The translations under genes and the position numbers were made by a program. A DNA stretch of 27,582 nt from positions 1-27,582 of the forward strand of contig CAYNGH010000026.1 in the NCBI GenBank assembly GCA_964396845.1, read 5' to 3'. The notes under the pieces were generated by a model. The model worked only from the letters and a program-made list of their open reading frames with translations, was not told where the DNA came from and ran no database searches. This document shows, piece by piece, positions 7,428-15,219 of the stretch (position 1 is the stretch's first letter; each line of letters begins with the position of its first letter). Source of the stretch: CAYNGH01 sp964396845. GTDB taxonomy: Bacteria; Vulcanimicrobiota; JAJTBE01; CAYNGH01.

Positions 7428-9104
7428 ATGCCAACAGGGATGCAAACAGGAAGAAGAACTGGTTCCGTGCCCATGAGAACTGGAGCGGCACCGGCTGGAG
7501 GAGCTGGCGGCTTGGGTGGGATCACTAAAAAATGGAACGATTTGGACCAGAAATTGAAGACCATCATTATGGTGGCCGGCGCGGTCCTTATCATCGGCAT
7601 CATTGTGGCAAATGCTGCTGTTTCCGCCAACAGGCCTGTTCCTCTTTTCGCATCCAGCATTGACCCCACCGACGCGGCAGAGATTCAGCAGAAGCTGGCC
7701 CTGTGGGGAATACCATATCAGATAGAGGCTGGAGGAACCAATGTTCTGGTCCCGCCGGACATGAAGCACCGGGCTCTTCTGAACCTGGCCCAGGCTGGTT
7801 TACCCCGTCGTCCTGTAGTGGGAACTGCCAGTGTTCTGATTTCCAAGGATCAGGGTATGGTGCCTGACACCCAGGAAGACAAGAACCGCAAGATGGTCCT
7901 GGCCCTGGAAGGGGATATGACCATGGCGATTCGCCAGATTGACGGAGTAGCTGACGCTTATGTGAAGATAGTCCCCAAGCCTGAGAATGCCTGGGGCGAG
8001 GATCAGGCTGCTGCCACTGCGGCGATTATGTTGAGGTTTTATCCTGGGGCTCAGCTTTCCAGGGCGCAGATTGAGGGTGTTGTCCACCTGGTTTCATCAT
8101 CGGTGGCGGGAATGGATCCGGCCAATGTAAAGGTGATGGACACCAACGGCAAGATTCTCAACAAGAAGCTGGGCGGTGATTCAGTTGCTACCGAGGACGG
8201 CGAATATACCGATACTTACACCGCCAGAACCCAGAAGGTTGAAAAAGATCTTCAGCAGAAGGTTCAGTCGGCTCTGGATCGTTTCCTGGGGCCCAACCGT
8301 TCAGAGGTTGCTGTCACCGTGGAGATGGATTTCTCCCAGGTGGAGCAGAAAATGACCACCCATGGCGGGCCTACCAACCTTTCCGGAAGTGTAGTCACCG
8401 GCAAGTCCGAGGACATTGAAACTTTCAACCAGGGAAGAGGCGGCGGTCAGGAAGGCATCACCGAGCTTTCAGGAGCCGGCGACGACAAGAGCGATTACGA
8501 GAAGAAACGGATAACTGTCCGTTACAAACACGACGAGAAAGAAATCCGCCGGGTGGATGTGGCTCCCCGGATCAAGCGGATATCCTGCTCGGTAATGGTT
8601 GACGGTGTAAAGGATCCCGAGATGATTGCCAAGCTGAAGGATTTCGTCGAGAAGGCAGTGGGATTTGATCCCTCCAGAGGCGATGAGGTGGCGGTGGTCC
8701 CCTTCCCCATGTCCCATACGGACATGCTCCGGGAGATGACAAACCGTCAGAGCGGAATGCCCGGAATGGCCCCCGGTGATCCGGCTCAAGCCCAGTCAGG
8801 CAATGCAATGCCCGCCTGGATGCCCGTGGCCCTGGCCATACCCATAGTGCTGCTGGTTCTGCTCATTGCGGTGTTCTATATGAAGCAGAAGAACGTCCAG
8901 AAGGAGAAACAGCGTCTTGTCCTTACTTCCGGCCCTGGTGCCACCGTCAGCGACATATCGGATCTTCTGGCGGACAAGGAAGGCAAGGTGACTCCGCCTC
9001 CGGCCACCAAGGTGAACACCAGCGATCAGCTGGAAAAACTGGCCAAGGAAAAGCCCACCAAGGTTGCGGAGCTTCTCAAGAGCACATGGCTTGCTGACAG
9101 ATAA
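7428..9104 (+). CDS. fliF: Flagellar MS-ring protein FliF
   Basis: FliF forms the membrane MS-ring on which the rest of the basal body is built. The 558-aa protein has a Gly/Arg-rich cytoplasmic N-terminus, a first membrane helix at about 45-64 (IIMVAGAVLIIGIIVANAAV), ring-building periplasmic domains, a second helix at about 464-484 (VALAIPIVLLVLLIAVFYM) and a 70-residue cytoplasmic tail. The tail ends LEKLAKEKPTKVAELLKSTW, the FliG-binding peptide. The region PLFASSIDPTDAAEIQQKL corresponds to the family's YajR/secretin-like domain start. AGAGGTG precedes the ATG at 7428. The stop is followed after 6 nt by a mini reading frame and a strong terminator-like hairpin. Confidence 0.97.
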   Translation: MPTGMQTGRRTGSVPMRTGAAPAGGAGGLGGITKKWNDLDQKLKTIIMVAGAVLIIGIIVANAAVSANRPVPLFASSIDPTDAAEIQQKLALWGIPYQIEAGGTNVLVPPDMKHRALLNLAQAGLPRRPVVGTASVLISKDQGMVPDTQEDKNRKMVLALEGDMTMAIRQIDGVADAYVKIVPKPENAWGEDQAAATAAIMLRFYPGAQLSRAQIEGVVHLVSSSVAGMDPANVKVMDTNGKILNKKLGGDSVATEDGEYTDTYTARTQKVEKDLQQKVQSALDRFLGPNRSEVAVTVEMDFSQVEQKMTTHGGPTNLSGSVVTGKSEDIETFNQGRGGGQEGITELSGAGDDKSDYEKKRITVRYKHDEKEIRRVDVAPRIKRISCSVMVDGVKDPEMIAKLKDFVEKAVGFDPSRGDEVAVVPFPMSHTDMLREMTNRQSGMPGMAPGDPAQAQSGNAMPAWMPVALAIPIVLLVLLIAVFYMKQKNVQKEKQRLVLTSGPGATVSDISDLLADKEGKVTPPPATKVNTSDQLEKLAKEKPTKVAELLKSTWLADR

Positions 9105-9110
9105 GCAATA

Positions 9111-9165
9111 ATGACAGGAGATAACCCGCGGGAGCTGATAGATTTTCTGCACCCGCGGGTTTTTT
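9111..9165 (+). terminator. Intrinsic terminator/attenuator between fliF and fliG
   Basis: Arms at 9123-9132 and 9152-9161 are perfect 10-bp complements (AACCCGCGGG with CCCGCGGGTT), with a 19-nt loop, followed by a T run at 9160-9165. This is a textbook rho-independent terminator, unexpected inside a flagellar operon. An ATG at 9111, 6 nt after the fliF stop, opens an 18-codon frame that reads through the whole hairpin and stops at 9165-9167. Translation of it would disrupt the hairpin. Confidence 0.8.
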
Positions 9166-9179
9166 AAAAAGATTGGAAG

Positions 9180-10196
9180 GTGAATGTCATAAACAGTCCC
9201 GGCAATCTCTCTACAAGACAAAAAGCAGCGATACTGCTCATTTCCCTTCCGCCGGAGGTATCGGCTCAGGTTTTTCGGGAATTCGGGCCCGAAGAGGTCC
9301 AGGCCATATCTATGGAAATTTCCAAATTACCCCAGATATCTCCCGAGGTCCGGGCGCAGGTGGTTGAGGAGTTTATGCATTCCTCAACCATTGATGTGCT
9401 AAAAGGGCCCGGCATAGGCGGTGGCGGAGGTGGCGGCGGAGAACCCATAAACGCTGCCGCAGCCCTGGTGGGGGCCACTTCCCCGGATCCTTCCACCCGA
9501 TCCATGTCCGGTGGCGGACAGGGATCCCGTCCCATGGAGTTTCTGCGGAAGGTTGACCCCAAACAGCTTCTGGCCATCATCCGAAAGGAGCATCCCCAGA
9601 CCATAGCCCTGGTATTGAGTCATCTTCAGGCATCCCAGGCATCCGCTGTGCTGGGGGAGTTAGCGCCGGTCCTCCAGACCGATGTTGCCACAAGGCTGGC
9701 GGAGATGGGAAAAGTTTCCAGAGAGATTATTCAGGAGGTGGAAAGGGTCCTGGAGAACCGACTCTTTGCAGTGATTGAAGGGGATTATCAGCAGTCCGAG
9801 GGCCGGGAAGTCCTGGTGGATATATTGAGCCATGCGGATCGTACCCTGGAAGACGGCATCATGAAGGGTCTTACCCAGAAGAAGCCCCATCTTGCCAGCG
9901 ACATCAAAGACAAACTGTGCGACTTTGAGGATCTCAACTCCATCGACGATCAGTCCCTCCAACAGGTACTCCGCCTCACCGACATCCGGGATCTGGTGCT
10001 GGCCCTGCGGGGAGCCAACAAGGAGTTGACCGACCGGATATACAACGCCTTCAGTCCTGAAATGGCCAAGGCCCTGCGGGAAGAAGGAGAAGCCCTGGGA
10101 CAGGTCCCATGGGAAGAGGTGAAAGCAGCTCAACAGCAGATCCGCAATATTCTCCGGGGGCTGGTGACCCTGGGGAAGGTTCGTTTCATGCGGTAA
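9180..10196 (+). CDS. fliG: Flagellar motor switch protein FliG
   Basis: FliG couples the stator to the rotor and binds FliF (N-terminus) and FliM (middle domain). The 338-aa protein has the N-terminal domain (STRQKAAILLISLPPEVSAQ), the middle-domain EHPQ motif at 137-140 (RKEHPQTIALVLSHL) and the C-terminal torque domain (DLVLALRGANKELTDRI and LRGLVTLGKVRF). Between the N-terminal and middle domains the usual helix is replaced by a glycine-rich stretch: residues 80-87 are eight glycines, followed by an Ala/Ser/Pro segment up to about 115. The only suitable start is GTG 9180, with GGAAGG touching it, so the ribosome site is weak. Expression may depend on the preceding hairpin and on translation from upstream. 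Confidence 0.96.
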   Translation: MNVINSPGNLSTRQKAAILLISLPPEVSAQVFREFGPEEVQAISMEISKLPQISPEVRAQVVEEFMHSSTIDVLKGPGIGGGGGGGGEPINAAAALVGATSPDPSTRSMSGGGQGSRPMEFLRKVDPKQLLAIIRKEHPQTIALVLSHLQASQASAVLGELAPVLQTDVATRLAEMGKVSREIIQEVERVLENRLFAVIEGDYQQSEGREVLVDILSHADRTLEDGIMKGLTQKKPHLASDIKDKLCDFEDLNSIDDQSLQQVLRLTDIRDLVLALRGANKELTDRIYNAFSPEMAKALREEGEALGQVPWEEVKAAQQQIRNILRGLVTLGKVRFMR

Positions 10197-10269
10197 AGGC
10201 GGGAGAGTCGCCCTGACAGGTCGATGACCGTAACCAGAATGCAAAATATTATTGACAGGTGGAAAAAGA

Positions 10270-11367
10270 TTGGCACTGATTAAGGGACCAAGGTACCGTT
10301 CTCCCGATGGAGAGCCGGACCCCAAGAAGGACAAGTCCCAGGAAGAACCCCAGCGCAGAGGAGGACTGATAAAAGGCAAGTCCATGTCGGGCAAGTTCCT
10401 GTCGGATTCCCCTCTTCCTTCAGAGTATTCCGGCGGAAACGCCCAGTCGGTGAGGCGAAGGGTTGCCGGCGGGAAGCTTCTGAAGGCCAAATGGGCTTCC
10501 ATCGTACAGCAGGATCCGGATGCCGATCATGCTCCCAAAGCCCGAGAAACTGCCATATTAAAAAGTACCGATTTTCAGCCTGCATCTTTTGTTTCCCAGG
10601 ATGACGGTGAGGGAGCCCAGGGAACTCCCCGGAATGTGGTGATGGTTCCCACCAGTGCATCCGGGAAAAAGACTATGACCACCAGTGAGGCTGACGACGA
10701 TTTTTCTGTGGAACAGCCCCCCATGGAATCCAATGTGGATGTGGAGGCCATAGTCGCCGAAGCGGAACAGAAGGGCCGGGAAAAGGCAGCAAAGATAATA
10801 GAACATGCCCAGGAAGAGGCCAAGAAGCTCATAGACCAGGCGAAGATTTACGGTGAAACTGCCAAGGAAGAAGCCCGCAAGGAAGGGCTTATCCAGGGGA
10901 AGGAAGACGGCTACCGGGAAGGATTGGCCCAGTTTACCGCCATGATGGACGAGGCCAAGCGGCTTTTTGCCCAGATGGTCAACGAACGGCGGAAGATGTT
11001 TGAAAAGATTGAACCGGAGCTTGCCCGGCTTTCCCTGGAGATTGCAAAGAAGGTTATCGGCCAGGAAATCCGGACAAACCACGACGCGGTAATCAGCGTG
11101 GTGCGCCAGGCCCTTTCCCGGATGAAAAGCCGGGAGCAGGTGGTTATAAAGGTAAACCCCAAGGACCTGGAACATGTTGAAAATAATCGGCAGGTGTTTG
11201 CAGCGATGGTTGAGGGGATCAAGGACCTTGAAATCACTGCAGATCCCAGAGTTGGCGAGGGAGGTTGCCTGATCCAGACCAACCTTGGAAGCACCGATGC
11301 CCGGCTGGAAACTCAGCTGGAGGTTGTCAGACTGGCTTTTGACAGGATGGAAACGGGAGAAGTATAA
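10270..11367 (+). CDS. fliH: Flagellar assembly protein FliH, with long N-terminal extension
   Basis: FliH is the peripheral stalk and regulator of the export ATPase FliI and docks it at the C-ring. The C-terminal two-fifths show the family features: a long coiled coil (EAEQKGREKAAKIIEHAQEE and onward) and the V-ATPase-E-like end (LSLEIAKKVIGQEIRTNHDA, then DPRVGEGGCLIQTNLGSTDA). About 155 residues before this are polar, basic and probably disordered, making the protein (365 aa) longer than common FliH. The TTG at 10270 is preferred because AGGTGG lies 7 nt before it; an in-frame TTG at 10252 is the alternative. It sits between fliG and fliI, as expected. Confidence 0.9.
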   Translation: MALIKGPRYRSPDGEPDPKKDKSQEEPQRRGGLIKGKSMSGKFLSDSPLPSEYSGGNAQSVRRRVAGGKLLKAKWASIVQQDPDADHAPKARETAILKSTDFQPASFVSQDDGEGAQGTPRNVVMVPTSASGKKTMTTSEADDDFSVEQPPMESNVDVEAIVAEAEQKGREKAAKIIEHAQEEAKKLIDQAKIYGETAKEEARKEGLIQGKEDGYREGLAQFTAMMDEAKRLFAQMVNERRKMFEKIEPELARLSLEIAKKVIGQEIRTNHDAVISVVRQALSRMKSREQVVIKVNPKDLEHVENNRQVFAAMVEGIKDLEITADPRVGEGGCLIQTNLGSTDARLETQLEVVRLAFDRMETGEV

Positions 11368-11385
11368 GGTGTGGTGTGATAAGTA

Positions 11386-12759
11386 ATGGATTTGCAGGTG
11401 GGGCCTCCCCCGGAAATATCTTTTGAGCATTACCGCCAGAGCCTTTCATACCTGGACACCATCAAGACCCATGGACAGGTGACCCAGGTGGTGGGCCTGC
11501 TCATCGAGTCTGAAGGGCCTGCGGTGAAGGTGGGAGAGCTTTGCTATATCTACACCAAGGACAGCCCCCTTCCTACAAAGGCCGAGGTGGTTGGGTTCAA
11601 GAGAAACAAAGTCCTCCTGATGCCCCTGGGAGAGATGAGCGGTATTGCCCCGGGATGCGAGGTGCAGGCATCGGGGAAACCCCTGATGGTAAAGGTGGGA
11701 GAATGCCTCCGGGGCAGGGTTCTTTCAGGGCTGGGAATACCCATCGATGGCAAGGGGCCTCTTGATAGCGAGGATGAATACCCCATCTACAACGATCCTC
11801 CCAACCCCATCACAAGGCCTCGTATTACAAAAGTTATGCCTCTGGGGGTCCGGGCCATCGACGGGCTTCTGACCTTTGGAAAGGGCCAGCGGGTGGGCAT
11901 CTTTGCAGGATCCGGCGTGGGAAAATCCACCACGTTATCCATGATTGCCCGTTATGCCAAGGCTGATATAAACGTTCTGGCCCTTATCGGTGAACGGGGC
12001 CGTGAGCTTCGGGACTTTCTGGAACGGGACCTGGGAGAGGAAGGATTGAAACGTTCAGTGGTGGTGGTGGCCACATCGGACCAGCCGGCCCTGGTGCGTC
12101 TGAAGGGAGCCTACACCGGCACTGCCGTTGCAGAATATTTCCGGGATCAGGGTTATGATGTGATGCTGATGATGGACTCGGTGACCCGTTTTGCAATGGC
12201 CCAGCGGGAAGTGGGACTGGCAGTGGGAGAGCCTCCTGCCACCAAGGGTTACACTCCTTCCTGTTTTGCTCTTCTGCCCAAGCTGATGGAGCGTTCCGGC
12301 ACATCCCAAAGCGGATCCATCACTGCCATTTACACGGTTCTGGTGGAAGGGGACGATATGAACGAACCCATCGCCGACACCACCAGGGGAATTCTGGACG
12401 GCCATATCGAGCTTTCCCGAAAGATTGCCGCCAGGAACCATTACCCGGCCATCTCGGCCCTCACCTCGGTGAGCCGGCTTTTTACCGAGGTTGCCGACAA
12501 GGGCCATCAGTTTTCTGCAGGGATAATGCGGGAAGTGATGGCAACCTATGAGAAAAACGAAGACCTCATCAACATCGGCGCATATCAGCGGGGATCATCC
12601 CAGAAGGTGGACTATGCCATCGACAAGATTGACGAGGTGAACAATTTTTTGAAACAGGGGATTTTCGAGGAATCCTCCTTTGAAACCACGGTGAATTATT
12701 TAAAGAGCATCTTTCCTCCTCCTGATGATGCAGTGCCCCAGGCGGAGGAAGAAGAGTAA
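11386..12759 (+). CDS. fliI: Flagellum-specific export ATPase FliI
   Basis: FliI is the hexameric ATPase that energises and feeds flagellar type III export. The 457-aa product matches the family length. Walker A is GSGVGKST at 175-182, the GERGRELRDFLE motif follows, and Walker B is MLMMD at 260-264. The region GEPPATKGYTPSCFALLPKL is characteristic of FliI/type III ATPases. The N-terminal beta-barrel (VVGLLIESEGPAVKVGELCY) is intact. ATG 11386 lies 18 bp after fliH, with a TAAGGTG upstream. fliJ follows 49 bp downstream. I see no missing catalytic residue. Confidence 0.98.
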   Translation: MDLQVGPPPEISFEHYRQSLSYLDTIKTHGQVTQVVGLLIESEGPAVKVGELCYIYTKDSPLPTKAEVVGFKRNKVLLMPLGEMSGIAPGCEVQASGKPLMVKVGECLRGRVLSGLGIPIDGKGPLDSEDEYPIYNDPPNPITRPRITKVMPLGVRAIDGLLTFGKGQRVGIFAGSGVGKSTTLSMIARYAKADINVLALIGERGRELRDFLERDLGEEGLKRSVVVVATSDQPALVRLKGAYTGTAVAEYFRDQGYDVMLMMDSVTRFAMAQREVGLAVGEPPATKGYTPSCFALLPKLMERSGTSQSGSITAIYTVLVEGDDMNEPIADTTRGILDGHIELSRKIAARNHYPAISALTSVSRLFTEVADKGHQFSAGIMREVMATYEKNEDLINIGAYQRGSSQKVDYAIDKIDEVNNFLKQGIFEESSFETTVNYLKSIFPPPDDAVPQAEEEE

Positions 12760-12808
12760 AATCGACTGGCAAAACAACCGGAGAACCGGTGATTGAAAGA
12801 AGGGGTAA

Positions 12809-13321
12809 ATGGCGCAGAAGTCCTTCAAATTCAGGATGCAGACAATCCTGGATCACAAGCTTGACCTGGAGGAGAAGGAAAAGGAAAAATTAGGAAAGAT
12901 CCTCGCTGAGCTGGAGCGAGCCCGTCAATACAAGGCGATGCTTCAGCAGAAGCGTGCCCAGGCCAGCCAGGAACTCAAGGACAAGCAGAAGGCGGGAGGC
13001 ATAAATGTAAACGAACTGCGCTTTTACACTTATTATCTTAAAAAACTTGATAATGACATAGTGGAGGCGACTCTGGCCATTGAACAGCTGAAGGCCCGGG
13101 AGAGGGAACAGCGACAGGCATTGCTGATGGCGGCCATGGAGAGGAAAAAATACGAGAAGATCAAGGAAAAACACAAGGAAGAATTTGATGCGGAGCAGGC
13201 GGAGATTGAACGGAAGCTCATCGATGAGTTGGCCACCATCAAGTTTGCCCGCAGGATCCAGGAAGACCAGGCCCAGCAGGAGGCCTTTGAACGGGGAGAG
13301 ATATCCGGGGAAGACCTGTAG
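12809..13321 (+). CDS. fliJ: Flagellar export protein FliJ
   Basis: FliJ is the coiled-coil central stalk of the FliH-FliI-FliJ export ATPase. The 170-aa protein starts FKFRMQTILDHKLDLEEKEK, the usual FliJ N-terminus, and is almost wholly predicted coiled coil, rich in Glu, Lys, Gln and Ala. A single break (GGINVNELRFYTYYLKKLDN) in the middle is also typical. It is slightly longer than common FliJ (about 145-150 aa), with an acidic C-terminal tail. AAGGGG lies close before the ATG at 12809. Position directly after fliI makes the call secure. Confidence 0.92.
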   Translation: MAQKSFKFRMQTILDHKLDLEEKEKEKLGKILAELERARQYKAMLQQKRAQASQELKDKQKAGGINVNELRFYTYYLKKLDNDIVEATLAIEQLKAREREQRQALLMAAMERKKYEKIKEKHKEEFDAEQAEIERKLIDELATIKFARRIQEDQAQQEAFERGEISGEDL

Positions 13322-13368
13322 GAAGAGCCTGGGGAGAATCTAATACCATAGGAAAGGGAGGAATTGCA

Positions 13369-14025
13369 ATGTCGTTTTTTAACCGCATCAATTCCATCAA
13401 GCTGAGGATGCAGCAGATTCAGTCGAAATTCGGCTCGAGTCCCATTAACAATCTGTCGGGGTTCAGGCCCGCAGGGTTCAATCCGGGGACAGCCGGCACT
13501 GTCATGCCCGGCTCCGGGGTAACCTTTGAAAAACTTCTGGCCACCAAGATGGAAGAAACCCAAAAAAATCCCGGGGGTACATCACCGGGGAATGCCGATG
13601 CCGTGGGGAGCTGGGGCAAGAGTATCGTCGAAAGGGCCCAGGGCTACAAAGATGTTATTCAGGAAGCCTGCAAGAAGTACGGGGTGGACGAAAAGCTGGT
13701 GATGGCCATAATCCACCAGGAATCAGGATACAACCCCAACGCCACATCGCCGGTGGGGGCTATGGGAATGATGCAGCTGATGCCGGGAACCGCCAAGGAA
13801 CTGGGGGTAAAAAACGCCTATGATCCCAAGGAAAACATTATGGGCGGAGTCAAGTATATCAAGGAACAGCTGGAACGTTTCGGCGGCGACAAGCAGAAGG
13901 CCCTGGCGGCTTATAATGCAGGCCCCGGCGCAGTGTCCAGATTCGGGGGGATTCCTCCCTATGCTGAAACCCAGAACTATGTAAAATCCATCATGTCCAT
14001 GTATAAATCCCTGGGAGGGGCATGA
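13369..14025 (+). CDS. Lytic transglycosylase (SLT domain), probable flagellar muramidase
   Basis: The C-terminal domain (about residues 92-215) is a soluble lytic transglycosylase fold. The catalytic Glu118 is in AIIHQESGYNPNATSPVGA, followed by GMMQLMPGTAKELG and ALAAYNAGPGAVSRFGG. Such enzymes cleave the glycan strand of peptidoglycan. The 218-aa protein has no signal peptide. Its N-terminus (MSFFNRINSIKLRMQQIQSK, then a Gly/Pro-rich stretch and GVTFEKLLATKM) may serve as a flagellar export signal; this is inference. Inside the operon between fliJ and fliK, it probably opens the cell wall for the rod, the job of FlgJ elsewhere. GGGAGGA precedes the ATG. There is no FlgJ rod-cap domain. Confidence 0.9.
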   Translation: MSFFNRINSIKLRMQQIQSKFGSSPINNLSGFRPAGFNPGTAGTVMPGSGVTFEKLLATKMEETQKNPGGTSPGNADAVGSWGKSIVERAQGYKDVIQEACKKYGVDEKLVMAIIHQESGYNPNATSPVGAMGMMQLMPGTAKELGVKNAYDPKENIMGGVKYIKEQLERFGGDKQKALAAYNAGPGAVSRFGGIPPYAETQNYVKSIMSMYKSLGGA

Positions 14026-14072
14026 TTTTCTGACAATATTAATTGAACTACATTCAAGGAGGGGCATATTTG

Positions 14073-15068
14073 ATGGACGGTAATATTTTGGCATCCATAG
14101 TGGGAAGCACAAATCCTGCGGTGCAGAGTCAAAACCGGGAGGGGGATAAACCCCAGCCCAAAAACATTGATCACGAGATGGCCCGGAAGTTCGCCAAACT
14201 CCTGGACGTGGAGGAAAAAAACCTGGCAAAGAAGGATGAAACAAAGCCGGAAAATGATGTGGGCAAAAAGGTGATTGAAAAGGAAGTCCCCCAGGAAGAG
14301 GAAAACCCGAAAGAGTGCCAGCAGAAATCCCGGGAGCGGTTAATCAAGATGTCGCCCCTTCTCAATTACCTTTACAATTTGATGTATAAGGATCCTAACG
14401 CTCTTAGCGGTGTGGAGAAGAGGATGGCGGGGCTGGACAAGATGGCCATACACAACCAGTATGATGTTCAGTACAACCAGCTCAAGCAGATGCTTTCCCA
14501 GCGGGGCATGAAGCTGTCGGATCTCAACTTTGTCCAGATGTCCAAGCTGGCCCAGACCAAGACCACCTCCCAGGTGAATGCTTATCTGGATCAGTTGGCA
14601 AAGGAGATGAAGACCAAGGGTTCCGACAAGGACGGCCTGAAAAATCTGGTGGAGAAGGGCAAGGAAGCCCAGGCCCGCCGTGCCGAGGGCAAGACCGCCC
14701 GGGATGTTCAAAGAGAAAATGCCCAGAACCTCAAGGAAGCCATGGGAGAGCACAAGGCATCCCAGGCGGATAAATCCCAGGAGCTTTTCAACCGGAAGGA
14801 AGCCATGAACCAGATCATAAGCAAGATTGACATCCGGAATCTCAACGAGCAGACAGACATGGTAATGAAGCTCAATCCGGAATATCTCGGCGAACTCAAG
14901 CTGATGATAAACATGAAGGATGACCGTCTGGCGGCCCGTTTTGAAACCACTTCCAAAGAGGTGCAACAGCTTATATCTGAAAGCATGGACGAGCTGACAG
15001 CCCTGTTCAAGAGAAAGGGCCTGAAGATTGCCGATGCCCGGGTAAGCCTGGTGGATGCAATTTCCTGA
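14073..15068 (+). CDS. fliK: Flagellar hook-length control protein FliK
   Basis: FliK is the exported ruler that measures the hook and switches export specificity through FlhB. The 331-aa protein has a polar, Lys/Glu/Gln-rich helical N-terminal and middle part without recognisable repeats. The C-terminal domain has the family pattern: MVMKLNPEYLGELKLMINMK, a following DRLAARFETTSKEVQQLI, then LTALFKRKGLKIADARVSL. ATG 14073 is chosen over a TTG at 14043, because AAGGAGGGG lies 8 nt upstream of it. The order after fliJ and the transglycosylase supports the call. The gene is followed by a promoter/terminator element rather than the flgD and flgE often found here. Confidence 0.88.
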   Translation: MDGNILASIVGSTNPAVQSQNREGDKPQPKNIDHEMARKFAKLLDVEEKNLAKKDETKPENDVGKKVIEKEVPQEEENPKECQQKSRERLIKMSPLLNYLYNLMYKDPNALSGVEKRMAGLDKMAIHNQYDVQYNQLKQMLSQRGMKLSDLNFVQMSKLAQTKTTSQVNAYLDQLAKEMKTKGSDKDGLKNLVEKGKEAQARRAEGKTARDVQRENAQNLKEAMGEHKASQADKSQELFNRKEAMNQIISKIDIRNLNEQTDMVMKLNPEYLGELKLMINMKDDRLAARFETTSKEVQQLISESMDELTALFKRKGLKIADARVSLVDAIS

Positions 15069-15126
15069 TTTTTTAACAAGTTGTTAACAATTTATTAAAA
15101 AGGCTTTAAAAACTGTGTGTTATAAT
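15069..15126 (+). promoter_or_regulatory. Promoter with extended -10 and an upstream TTGTTAACAA palindrome
   Basis: TGTTATAAT at 15118-15126 is a perfect extended -10 element, so a strong -35 is not required; none is obvious. About 30 bp upstream is the perfect palindrome TTGTTAACAA (15081-15090), preceded by TTTTAACAA at 15071. The core TGTTAACA also occurs upstream of flgB, which suggests a shared regulator (inference). Transcription should start near 15133 and serve the hook/rod gene and perhaps fliM onward. Confidence 0.6.
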
Positions 15127-15131
15127 GGAAC

Positions 15132-15164
15132 CAGGCAGGAAGCCTTCATGGATGCCTGTTTTTT
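15132..15164 (+). terminator. Terminator-like hairpin downstream of fliK
   Basis: CAGGCA at 15132-15137 pairs with TGCCTG at 15153-15158 across a 15-nt loop, followed by six T residues at 15159-15164. It could end transcripts coming from fliK. It begins where the extended -10 promoter just upstream should start its RNA, so promoter and terminator overlap. Confidence 0.6.
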
Positions 15165-15219
15165 AAGGGAACAAACGAATGTTTTTAGCAACGGTGAGGT
15201 ATGAGGAGGTAATATACCG

